DNA of 64,000 nucleotides. Origin: Tenebrio molitor (lineage: Eukaryota; Arthropoda; Insecta; Coleoptera; Tenebrionidae). The DNA lies in NCBI RefSeq assembly GCF_963966145.1, contig NC_091048.1:9982001-10046000 (forward strand), written 5' to 3'. A program made the translations under genes and the position numbers. Below, piece after piece: positions 46,622 through 57,000 of the stretch (the first letter of the stretch is position 1; each line of letters begins with the position of its first letter). The notes under the pieces were generated by a model. The model ran no database searches and was not told the DNA's origin. It saw only the letters and a program-made list of their open reading frames with translations.

Positions 46622-48411
46622 ATTTATCTGATCCTCCAACTACCAAAGAATATAATAATAGTAAAGATGAAACTGTTACAAGCCAAGATGATAAATTAAT
46701 CACTTTTTTAAGAACTTGGGCTTTAGACACAGGCATAAATTTATCACAACTTAGTGCCTTATTAAAAGGGCTTTCTATTATATTTCCCAACTTAAAAATA
46801 TATCAAGATGCTCGAACAGTTCTTGGTACCAATAGAAATAACAAAGAAATAGTATCGATGAAGAGTGCTCGTGGTACTACAGTTGGAGAGTTTATTTATT
46901 TTGGAATTGTTCCTAGATTGAATGTATATATGGGTCATGAAAAGTTTAAGAAAAAAATTTTAGAAAAGCATGAAATTAACCTTTCTTTTAATGTTGATGG
47001 TATACCAATTTTTAAAAGTTCTTCTAAACAATTTTGGCCCCTTTCTTGTCGAATTCATATTAAGAATGTTGTTGTGAGCCCTTTTGCTGTGGCAATTTTT
47101 TCTGGCGATTCTAAACCATTTTCTGTTGCTGTGTATTTACAACAATTTATTGAGGAATTAAATAATTTAACTTCTAATGGTTTTGAGTATAATGGTGATA
47201 TTATTCCTGTTAAAATTAAGACTTTTTCATGTGATGCCCCAGCTAGAGCATTTCTAAAATGCATTAAGGGGCACACTGGTAATTATGCATGTGAACGTTG
47301 CAATGCAAAGGGGCAAAATATTAATAGACGGATTGTTTATTTGGAATCAACTGATTCATGTGCCCGAACACATGAGAATTTTGTATCTAAAATGTTTCCA
47401 GCACATCATTTAGCCACAACACCTCTAGTGCTATTAAAGAACTTCGACTTAATAATGAATGTTTCTCTAGATGCTATGCACCTATGTTATTTAGGAATAA
47501 TGCGAAAAATGATGGTGTATTGGATAAAAGGAGGTGGTACACATGCTGCACGTTTATGTGTTAATTTACGCTTACAGTTGTCAAATAGAATAGCTGATTC
47601 TGCAAAGTATGTTCCAAATGACTTCAATCGAAAGCCAAGACCACTAATAGAGTTAGATAGATATAAAGCCACTGAATTTCGTTTTATTGTGTTATATCTA
47701 GGACCAATAGTGCTAAAAGGGATGTTGTCTCAAAATTATTACAAACATTTTCTATTATTTCACTGTGCTATTCGGATTTTATCAACGGTAAAATTTATTG
47801 ATACGGCTTTTATTAATACTGCTAAAGAACTACTAATTTACTTTGTACAAAACTGTGAAAACTTTTACGGTACGGATTTTTGTGTATATAATACACATAG
47901 TTTAATACATTTAGCAGATGATGTCAAATACCATAAAGAAGTTTTAGACGAATTAAGTTGCTTCATTTTCGAAAATTTTTTGGGTAGTTTAAAAAGTATG
48001 ATTAGGCGTCCAAATCGACCTTGTGCACAAATTTGTAACAGAATGTCAGAAAAAATTGATTTTAATTTTATTGATCAATCTCCTAAACCTGTTCAGTGTA
48101 ATTCAAAAAAAATTCAATTTTCTAATTACGAAATAATCGCAAATAATGCGAGAGACTCATATGTTCTTCTTAAAGGAAATACAATTTTAAAAGTATTAGA
48201 AATTCTTAAAGACGATTTTTCAGTTATGGGAACTTTGTCTAATAAATTGGAGAACTTTTATGAATATCCACTTCCATCATCATCATTAGGAATTTTTAAG
48301 TTTACGAACTTCAGTTTGAATCATGTAATTATAGATATAGGAGATATTCTTTCGAAATGTTTTGTTGTTAAATGTGACAATTATTATGTTGCATGTGAAT
48401 TGTTACATTAG
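46622..48411 (+). CDS. EnSpm/CACTA transposase (Transposase_21-like)
   Basis: The last exon begins after TTTTAG at 46621 and runs without interruption for about 595 residues. Earlier exons are probably 46432-46558 (NSTDNSNNET..., GTAATG donor) and about 46316-46380 with a start MSGRNYSLNC. Motifs: FNVDGIPIFKSSSKQFWPL at the front of the catalytic region, FSCDAPARAFLKCIKGHTG with YACERC (metal-binding pair), and DAMHLCYLGIMRKMM. The first Met in the long exon is at 46858, but similarity to the usual N-terminal region suggests translation starts upstream. It would cut and rejoin the element. The plant relatives share the CDxPA...GHxGYxxCxxC pattern. No stop or shift seen. Confidence 0.82.
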
Positions 48412-48569
48412 GGTAGTCGAAAAGATATTTATAAAATAAATGCAAATTTGTTTATATTTGAACCTATAGTTCTAATGATTTTTTTACTATTGATGGTATA
48501 TGTATACCACCATGATCAGAGTTTATTGGAACTCTCTATTACTCTATTTCTTACAGTTCAATTTCCAGG

Positions 48570-49784
48570 ATGTGGGATCTAGTAGTGTGGGTAAATGAAG
48601 ATGCTATTGATTATGTGCCGTCAGTGTGGAAACACGAAGAGAAGAATTTATATAAATACCCACGTGGGTTATCAGAAACAAAGCTTAGACAATATGTTTA
48701 TGACTGTAAAGATGTTAAAGAGAACTATAGGTGGTGTGCAGCTACCATTAAAAAAAGGGGCATAAAGAGCCTACAAAAGGCAAAGAGTTTGTGTGATCAG
48801 GGACGGTACACTACAAATCTAGAAGAGAGTGAAAGTGAAGAAGGGGAACTAACTGGGAAGAGAGTGACGAAACCAACGAAAAGATTTTTAGATTCTGATT
48901 GTGAAGAAGAACATGATGTTTCCAAGAAGAAAAAAACCCGTCAGACTGACATTGGCGATTCCGGTGGATCTAAGGAACAACCTATACTAGACAAACAATT
49001 TTTTGTGCCTGAATTATCAAATTCGTCAAAAGTTGGTTAGATAACAGTCCTTTGGTTATTTTGATTATATATTTATTCTGTAATTTTGTTATAGTTGAGA
49101 GATCTAAATCTCCAAATGTGTCAGCTGTTTCAAATATATCCTCAGCTTCAACACTCACTGTTTCGTCGCGCAGTTCCTCGAGTTATCAAGACCTATTTGG
49201 TGAAAGAGTCGTGTTTGAACTGCAACAAATTGGAAAACGACTAAACACAATGGAAAACATATTATTGCATAAATCGTCTGAAACCGTTTCTGAAGTAATT
49301 GATCCATTTATAACCAATCTGCCTGCTAAAACAGACGAACAATTGCAAGAGCTGAATATATCAATTCAAAATGATGAAAACAAGTTCAAACAATTGGTAC
49401 GAAGTTTTTGCAGATTTATTATGTTTAATTATATTATTGATTATATGGCTTCTTTAGGTCAATATGTTTTATTTATTGGGAGGAGACGATCCACAAAAAA
49501 CGGTTTATTTAATAATGAAAAAAATATTTGACAAAAATTTAGCTACATCATATTCTGGTCAAGGAAAGAAGCACAAACATTCTTTTTTAGACTTAAAGTT
49601 CCTTTATAATTCCGTCTTTTGTATGTAGTCCAAAAAATACATATTTTCTATCTCATGATGATCTATTTCAGCCTCTACTAGAAAACGCCATCCGAGCGTT
49701 ACAGAAGAAAAAATCAAGAGGTTTATAGGTTTGTTTTTAGCTACAGCTAAATCAAGGCTGAGCAAAGGAAAAGACAGTTACTAA
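48570..49784 (+). CDS. DUF4806-type accessory protein of the CACTA element
   Basis: First exon 48570-about 49035 (MWDLVVWVNEDAIDYVPSVW, a Trp-rich N-terminal module, then Lys/Glu-rich linker). It splices (donor near 49035, acceptor TTATAG at about 49094) into a Ser-rich and coiled-coil exon to about 49397. A further exon from about 49459 contains LGGDDPQKTVYLIMKKIF, SFLDLKFLYNSVF, the DUF4806 signature. A last exon (about 49670-49784) ends VTEEKIKRFIGLFLATAKSR. The ORF has only splice-explainable gaps. In insects this protein type often accompanies EnSpm transposase. Its exact role is unknown to me. Confidence 0.72.
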
Positions 49785-50349
49785 AATTTAGTGAGTGATG
49801 TTTTTCAATCAGGTAGGTGCCATTGAAATATTTTGTTTTTCTTACATTTTTTGAATTGAAACTTTTCAGGTTTTAAGAATTTTCTTTTGATTTTTTTTAC
49901 CGTTTATCGTTGGATTAATTTCTTTTTGAAGTAGGAAATGAATTTAAGTTACCTTCCAGGTTAAAAAGTATATTACGAATTTTAAAATTATCCATCACAC
50001 AAATGATTTTTGTGTTTAATGTTTACCAGGTACTTTTTAGCATAATATGGTTTTGTCATTAATTTTCTAAGTAAAGTCATTGTTTTCAGGTTTAATCACA
50101 GCGCATTTTGAATTAAACATAAAGGTACATGTTGCTAAATATGACGTCTTTTATGTCCAATATAAGTGAGGTATTGCATGGTCGCGATTATCTTGTAATT
50201 AATGTGCTAAATTAATTATTTTTTTTTAGTTAGCACCTCCACTGAAGATGTGTTGAAGGATTAAATATTAATATACATTTTTCCATAAAGTAGTATGTAC
50301 ATACCTATAATGTCTCAGATATCATATTAATATTAACTAAAAATATTCC

Positions 50350-50515
50350 TGTAATATTTTGTTTAAATATACTGATAATGTTTCCTTCAAATATATTGAT
50401 AATATTTCTTTCAAATATATTGATAATATTTCCTTCAAATATATTAATAATATTTCCTTCAAATATATTAATAATATTTCCTTCAAATATATTTTAAATA
50501 TTAAAAAGAATGGTA
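50350..50515. repeat. Subterminal tandem repeats of the CACTA element
   Basis: Five to six tandem copies of a ~24-bp unit, near tttccttcaaatatattRataata, at the 3' end. Related but less regular words occur at the 5' end (45540-45700). They are probably transposase binding sites. Confidence 0.8.
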
Positions 50516-51257
50516 TATAAATATTAAAACGGATGTCACAAAGATATTAAATATACATTTAAAATTACATATTTTAAAAATATTTATGTGCTACTAGGGC
50601 TGTTTGTGGTAATATGAGGTGCCTAGCGTGGATTGATCTGCTGGTCGTAGAAAGTTCCGTAACCGTAAATTCTTGTGTTCACTTTATAGTAGTCTATTTA
50701 TTCCTCCTAAATGTAGTTTTGGCGATTTCGCTTTTTTTGGTAGATACTCTGATGTCACTGTATTGTGGACGACTCCAAGAAAGTTATCATTGGGGGATTT
50801 TAATGTACCAGACTTCTGTGAAAAGGTCAGGAACTCCTATATCAGGGCCAGGCTTCTGAAAAATCTGAGTGATTTCTTTGATCTGAAACAGTACAATCTG
50901 GTTAAAAACAAGGGCGCTCGGATGCTTGATCTGGTTTTCGGTAATTTGAAAATTGAGGTTAGTCCTTGCGCTGACGTCTGCAGATCACTATCATCCATCT
51001 CTGGATATTACTGTTTTCATCGATAATCTGAAGCAGAAACCCCACAAATTTTCAAATAAGGATATGGTCTTTAACTTCAAAGAGGCAAATTTTGTTGGCC
51101 TCTGCAGAGAGCTGACGGAAGCTAATTTCGCTTTTCTGAATGATGTTGATGACGTAAATGTTGCTGTTTCGCTGTTTGATAACATGTTGCGCGATATTGT
51201 CACAACCGGCGAAAGGATTTTCGTCGGGGTTTTCAAATTGGTTATGACAAGGGGGAT

Positions 51258-51572
51258 TGTGAGCTTGAGCAGGGGCAGGCGAACAACAGTAATAGTGATA
51301 AATAAATATATTGAATATTAGACTTACAATGCAAATGCCATTAGAACAGCTTGCTTGGCAGGTAGTACACTCGTGGGCAGTCTGGACATTCGTGGGACAC
51401 GACACTCGTCAACTGATTACTGAATCTTGACTTGTCTATGAGTGAGCCCTTGTGGGTTTATATAGTAGTTTTGGTCTAGGCCTAACCGCTTTCTCTGACG
51501 CTTGTCGGAGACGGAAATTAGGTCATGACATATGAGAATAGTCTAAACGTGGGAACCGTCACAGGGGTGACA
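51258..51572 (-). repeat. LTR-like segment in the LINE (minus orientation)
   Basis: On the minus strand it starts tgtcacccctgtgac, has a TATATAAA box (about 51460), an aatatatttatttat polyA-like run and ends ctcaagctcaca. TG...CA termini and about 315 bp fit a solo LTR. No clear 4-5-bp duplication is seen. It lies between the endonuclease and reverse transcriptase of the LINE, and on removal the linker reads through (DKGDIFMRYVP). Confidence 0.7.
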
Positions 51573-53980
51573 ATATATTCATGAGATATGTGCCTTTAAA
51601 GCGAAAATCATTAGGGAACTATCCTTTGTGGTACGACAGACAGATTATAACAACTATTAGGAGGAAACACAAATTGTGGGTGAGATACAAGAAAACAAAA
51701 TGCAAGTACGACCATGATCAGTTCTCTGCGTTACGAAAGCTCATTAAGATTCAGACAAGGAATGCATACAATGCTTATCTCGGGAAAATTTCATCAGATG
51801 TGAGGGAACGACCCTAAAAATTTTGGAGTTTTTAATTTAAAAAATAATATCACGTCCTTCTCACCTGTAGTGGTTAGGGATGGTTCAGGATGGTGAACGA
51901 TCCTCAAGCTATTGTCGACGCTTTTGCTGACATCTTAGTGCAGGCTTTCGTTTCGTCGAATCTCAACAGCGGTAGAAATAGTGATCCCATTTGTGTCAGG
52001 ACGAATGTCAACTGCTTAAATGCCCTTGGGGTGGATGAGAACATCGTGCTCTCCGCAATTCGCAGGTTGAAGTCTACGATGATCTACGTGATCAAGGATT
52101 GTGGTGCCGTGTTGGCTAAGCCCTTGACATACATTTTTAACCTGATTTTAAAGTCGTCCATTTATCCGGTTGCTTGGAAAATGTCCCATGTTACTCCTGA
52201 ATTCAAGAGCGGTAATCGTTCGGATGTTACTAGTTATCGACCAATATCTCTTATCAGCAATTTCTCGATTTTTGAGCACGTCTTGCATTCTTTCATCTAC
52301 CCTCACGTGTCTCACATGATCAGCGATAACCAGCAACGTTTTATGAAAGGTCGTTCAGCTGTGAGTAATCTTGCTGTCATTAGTCAGTGCCTGTGTGAGA
52401 TTGTGGACAAGGAGGGTCAGGTTGATTGTATTTATACTGATTTTTCTCAAGTATTTGTCATACGTCGTGAACGGGGTGCCTTCATGATGAGCTGCAGCAG
52501 AGCCTTGACTTGCAAAATCTCTCACGCAGAAGAACGTTCAATTCGACCTTATTTTTGTATCACCGTGGCGACTGTCCCTATATGCTCGGTAAGTTGTCGC
52601 TGCGTATTCCGAGGCCTCGCCTGAGGAGTGTCGGTATATTCGTGGTTCCAAGACCAACAACCAATCTGTTGAGAAAGTCGCCTTTGTTCCATGCCATTTA
52701 GAACTACTCGCAGATAGAGCATAAAGTTGACATTTTTGCGTATCGAGCTTCTGACATCAAGAAGGCCCACGGTGCATTTGAGGTCTTTGAATGTTAGTTT
52801 CGTTTGTCCCGCTATAATTTATATTCGTTTTTTTTTTCTTTACATTTTTTCTCATTATGTCGGGTTTCGTATATTTTTTACGTTAATTTTAATTTTTTAT
52901 CTGACAGTTTTCAATAATAATAATAAAATTAATAAAGAATCGCCTCCACGTCCCAGAAAACTGTGGCCATCACGTTTCCCGTAGAAACTTGCGTCCTCGC
53001 CTTCTTAGGTAATGGAGAGATCTTATGAATCAATTGCATAGAATCTTGTTCTGTGGGAAGGTCCCAGTGTTGTCATCTCCAATTCAATGGAAGAAATCTT
53101 AATCTTGAGGTAAAGCAGTCAAACTCTCCTCGCAGATTTGTCGTCTACACAGTTTTTATTCGGGACTGAGCAGCTTGGGAATCCATCATGCCGACCGACA
53201 CTTTGCTCATTTCCAAATCTTCAAGTGGAATTTTAAATGCACTTGTTTCTGGTATTTCTATTTCTCTGGCAATAACTGAAATTTTTACTCAACTTTGTTG
53301 ATGATCTACTGAGTTTGTGCTTCCAAAGGTCTTTCACGCTGTGGGTCAACATGAATGGAATCCCTGCCCCATTTAAACTGCTCGAACTATTTTTGACTTG
53401 GAAATAGGACGGGCAAATTTCTTCATACACTGCCACCATTCTCTCATGTATATTCTTCGAGATACAGTCTTCTTTCAATAGAAATTTTATAACGCTTTTG
53501 AGTTGAAGTTTTAAACTACTCATTTTTGTTTCTTTAAACAGAAATAAAAATGACAAAATGAACAGGATTGAAACAAATCTTGGAGATAACACTGTAAAAA
53601 GTCATAAAAGCTTGATATAAGAAAATTGTCGCAGTATCATATTGTTTTCAAGATAAGGTAGATAACATAAAAAACTCCCCTCGTAGTATGCAAGTTATAA
53701 AATTGGTTTCCATTTTTAAGCAGGTAGAAATTGAAAAAAATTAGGAAACAAATAGTGCATTGTATTCCTGGCGGAGTGGCCTTTCAAACAAGGTGTCACT
53801 TAATATACCTTTAAATTTGAAAAGAGTTAGGGGTGGTTGCACACCTCCGAGACCAGATTGTGGACACATAATAACAAAAATTTACTTGCTTCGGGATTTT
53901 TAGCAAAAGTCCAAATTATGAATTTTATTCCAGTTAAAGTTTTCACAATGTAATCGTAATATAAAATGAGTAAATATAAT

Positions 53981-54391
53981 AAAAATTCACACAATATAAC
54001 ACAGACATATAACACAAAAATTAATAAATATTTAGAGCTCTCCGTTGCTATGAGAAATCTTTGGAGTTTAGAAAAAATTTCTATTTTACCACTTCTAATT
54101 TCAGCAACGGGAATAGTACCGCAATCTCTTTTTAAAAATTTCAAAATTCTGGATTTAGAGAACAAATTGGTGGTTGAAATTCAAAATAGTATATCATTGT
54201 ACTCATGTCATATCGTGAGGAAATTTCTTAACATTGACACAGAACATAATACACAACAAAGTCAAAATGCGAAGGCGAGACGCCGGTAATTATGTTGATA
54301 AATAAGCACTGCACTATTACTTGATAGTAATATCCGTAATAATGTATGTACTCCGGCAAAATTGCCGTGCCGCAGGGTGGCGGAGGGATAG
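53981..54391 (+). pseudogene. 3' end of the PDxxK-nuclease retroelement (copy 3)
   Basis: Translates SHNITQTYNTKINKYLEL, LEKISILPLLISATGIVPQS and the same basic tail ARRR as copy 1, with a single open frame to 54289 and the shared 3' tail. 5'-truncated even further than copies 1 and 2. Confidence 0.75.
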
Positions 54392-54607
54392 TTGTAAGTA
54401 AATAAATAGTAGCTATGGATTTCTATCGCCATTATATCGAATATGTCTAATTTGAAATTAAGCACAGCAGACTAGTTCTCCTATGAGTGGAAAATTTGGC
54501 AACACCGCCCGGATGCAACAAACATTCAACATAACCATACATGGAAACAATAATGTACGGTTTTCGAAAGGACACAATAATGTTAGTGCATTGTAAATTA
54601 TTCGTAT

Positions 54608-54940
54608 CAAGGTTGGTAGAACTGACTAATTTGTATAATAGGTTGCCTCGTTGCCATTTAAAGCAATAGTTTGATTTTTTTCCCCCGCAAAAGTTACTCG
54701 TGACGTCACAGTGTACTAAATTTTTACGACAGAGTCTGTCGATCATGCATTAGATGTTCCCTCGCTAGAATAAAGCCCAAAAAGCCACCCAATAAACTCC
54801 ACGGAGCTTATAAACCTTGGGTTCTATTCGAACACCCAAAATTTCTGGGTTGATTTTGCGTCACGAGTTACTTTCCCCCCCGCCCCCCAATTTTCAACGA
54901 GGCAACCTATTATAGAAATTAGTCAGTTCTACCAACCTTG
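54608..54940. mobile_element. hAT-type MITE, copy 2 (333 bp)
   Basis: Same length and sequence as 3116-3448 with about 10% differences by eye. Exact 8-bp duplication attcgtat at 54600-54607 and 54941-54948. Confidence 0.92.
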
Positions 54941-54948
54941 ATTCGTAT

Positions 54949-55155
54949 ATAGCACAGCGCCATCAATTGGCAACTCAGACACATAGTTATGCAGGGATTT
55001 ATTTTACCGATCATTATCCACGTAGTTCATGCACACACCACCAATCCTTCCAGTGGACGCAGTAAGACTGCAATTTGAAATGACGCAATAATGTTAAGAG
55101 AATTTATAATAGTAAGTAAAGTTTATTCAAAATTAATCGATTATTATAATAATCT
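54949..55155. other. Short spacer, nothing recognised
   Basis: No motif seen. Confidence 0.4.
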
Positions 55156-55840
55156 TTATGTAGACAGAAGTTGAAGACAAGATGTGGGGGCACTTTCTGG
55201 AAACTCATAAAGCTCTTGTAGTCGGCTTTCCTTGGCGCTGCAATGAAATAGCATTAGCAAACTTGCCGCGACATTGGCATTGTCAAAATTTTCATACCCC
55301 GCATTTTCCTTGTCTTCTTGATTAGGTACACATTGAGGTTGTTGGTTTCGAAAATAATTCTTCATTTATGTAGACAGAAGTTGAAGACAAGATGTTAGCA
55401 CTTTCTGGAAACTCACACGGCTCTTGTAGTCGGCTTTCCTTGCTGCTGCAATGAAATAGCATTAGCAAACTTGCCGCGACATTGGCATTGTCAAAATTTT
55501 CATACCCCGCATTTTCCTTGTCTTCTTGATTACAAATTGAGATCGTTGGTTTCGAAAATTCTTCATTTATGTAGACGGAAGTTGAAGACAAGATGCTAGC
55601 ACTTTCTGGAAACTCACACGGCTCTTGTGGTCGGCATTCCTTGCCGCTGCAATGAAATAATATTAGCGAACTTGCCGCGACATTAGTATTATCAAAATTT
55701 TCATACCACACATTTTCCTTGTCTTCTTAATTACACGTTGAGGTCGTTAGTTTCAAAAATTCTTTATTTGTGACGCACCCCACATTCAAAGTTTCTTCTA
55801 CAATATCCACTTCGTTTTCGGAATCACTAATATCACTCAT
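55156..55840 (-). pseudogene. Gene fragment with ~65-residue tandem repeats
   Basis: Start at 55840 (MSDISDSENEVDIVEE, acidic), then three to four copies of a unit of about 195-200 bp with NQEDKENAGYENFDNANVAA, LLMLFHCS, KESRLQEPCEFPES and ILSSTSVYINEE. The first copy is broken by TAA (55726-55728, where the others have a Gln codon), and the last is frameshifted near 55186. The repeat is acidic and hydrophilic with one conserved Leu-rich patch. I do not recognise the protein. The KEN tripeptide in each repeat resembles a degradation box, but that is only a motif match. Confidence 0.6.
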
Positions 55841-56053
55841 TTTACTGCTTGTTTTTCAACACAACTGGCGATATTTGCGCACAAAAACTGCAATGGCGGT
55901 AGTTGTTTGCAGATTGCCTTAGAAACGCGATACAAAAATCGACATTGTGGCAACACGATGTGAAGGGCGTCGTATCGCATTGCATTCTAGTTAGGAAAGT
56001 TTTGTAATAAATATTCAATCACGCAAAAAATCTCATAAGCATGACGAACGTTA

Positions 56054-56137
56054 ATGACAATGTACGGATCTCAGACAATATTGGAGTCGTCGCAAGCTCC
56101 TCCTCCAAACAATTGTCTTCGATCCGTACATTGTCAT
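56054..56137. repeat. Short foldback
   Basis: atgacaatgtacggatc and its inverted copy gatccgtacattgtcat frame a stretch of about 50 bp. Non-coding. Confidence 0.7.
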
Positions 56138-56364
56138 TACCGTTCTTTATACTTAATATACTATTTCGGTTTATTTAGCGTAAAACAAACACTAAGTGCG
56201 GAAACGCCGGCGTCGGTGACGCTCCACAAGTTACCGGTGGAATCTTTTGGGAACCTGGACGGACAATCGCACCAGAGGTGAATCCAGTGTTGCGGCATTG
56301 GGAGTGTCCCACTAAACCGTAAATTTTGCGACTTTTTTTTTGTTGTGTCGTGAAATAAACAAGA

Positions 56365-56645
56365 ATTGCAAATGGCGGCAAAACAAGCGTCGTAACGGTC
56401 GATTAGTTGTCGAGGAAAACACGCGTCAGTGACACCGCATAATTGGCGGCAAAACAAGCGTCAGTGACGCCAAGAAGTGGCGGGAAAGTAAGCGTCAGTG
56501 ACGCTACTTTGTTGGCGCGAAAACACGCGTCGGTGACGCCGCATAATTGGCGGCAAAACAAGCGTCAGTGACGCCAAGAATTGGCGGCAAAGTAAGCGTC
56601 AGCGACGCCGCATAACAGGCGGCAAATTAAGCGTCGTCTTGCGGC
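56365..56645. repeat. Tandem ~34-bp repeats with palindrome gcgtcaGtgacgc
   Basis: About eight units of roughly 32-35 bp, each with ggcggcaaaNNaagcgtcagtgacgc. The 13-bp palindrome is nearly perfect in most. Repeats of this sort at the 5' end of LINEs can act as promoters. Confidence 0.8.
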
Positions 56646-57000
56646 TCGGAACCAAAAGTAGTTAGGCGTCAGATTTTTGTTTAAAGTGGGCTTTGTAAAG
56701 AGGGGTCAAACATGTCATCACCTACCCTGCCAACCCAAAACGAAATGAAGTCTGCGAGAGTGGGAACAAGCAAAGAAGAATCAAAGGTGGGATACGGGAA
56801 ATGCAGAAAAATCGAGAACCGGAGCCAAAAGAAATCTCGGCACTCTCGGTAAAAAGCAAAGGAGCCCGAAACTGAGCGAGAGGAAGAAAAAATCTGAGGT
56901 CATCAGCATTATGGAGGCATCAGCCTTGTTGGCCAGGATCAGCGCCAAACTGGATGTCCTGGTCCAAGATGCCACCCTAAGAGAGAGCTAGTGGACCTAG

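Larger units (their letters stand above)
45524..50599 (+). mobile_element. CACTA/EnSpm-type transposon (5.1 kb)
   Basis: Inverted termini ccctagtaRcacaNaatattt at 45524 and 50599, flanked by the 2-bp word ct on each side (45522-45523 and 50600-50601). Both ends have AT-rich subterminal repeats. Inside are two plus-strand genes: a Transposase_21-like protein (46622-48411 plus upstream exons) and a DUF4806-type protein (48570-49784), as in animal EnSpm elements. The coding frames appear uninterrupted, so this may be a recent insertion. It split the endonuclease of the LINE. Confidence 0.85.
45010..52932 (+). pseudogene. jockey-like LINE, interrupted by CACTA and an LTR
   Basis: It begins near MDQKVERI (about 45014). 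The AP endonuclease start MVNVYYQNTRRLNSK is at 45350. After the CACTA insertion, endonuclease motifs continue (LSLGDFNVP, NKGARMLDLVFGN, 50780-50945). After the LTR-like insertion come the linker NYPLWYDRQI (51610) and reverse transcriptase from 51890 (FKSGNRSDVTSYRPISLI, QVDCIYTDFSQVF). The part from about 52470 on, including the catalytic FADD box, is decayed or deleted. The 3' tail is an aat-repeat near 52912-52932. Diverged 12-bp similarity of the flanks (tggcttcca and tcgcctcca) may be the target duplication. Confidence 0.78.
44530..53523 (-). pseudogene. mariner transposase gene split by a LINE
   Basis: The N-terminal part, with start at 53523 (MSSLKLQLKSVIKFLL, IHERMVAVYEEICPSYFQV), continues through HWDLPTEQDSMQL and VSTGNVMATVFWDVEA to about 52933. 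The C-terminal part resumes at about 44990-44530: ILIDYMPK, LVLYDNCRVHKA, HPLCSPDHVPCDYYFFPKLK and GSYVEK. It is a DD34D-type mariner with several stops and shifts. The 7.9 kb between the two parts is the jockey-like LINE 45010-52932 with its own passengers. Both boundaries fall within the same VFWD...TTIMTAKN region of the protein, so it was one gene. Confidence 0.82.
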
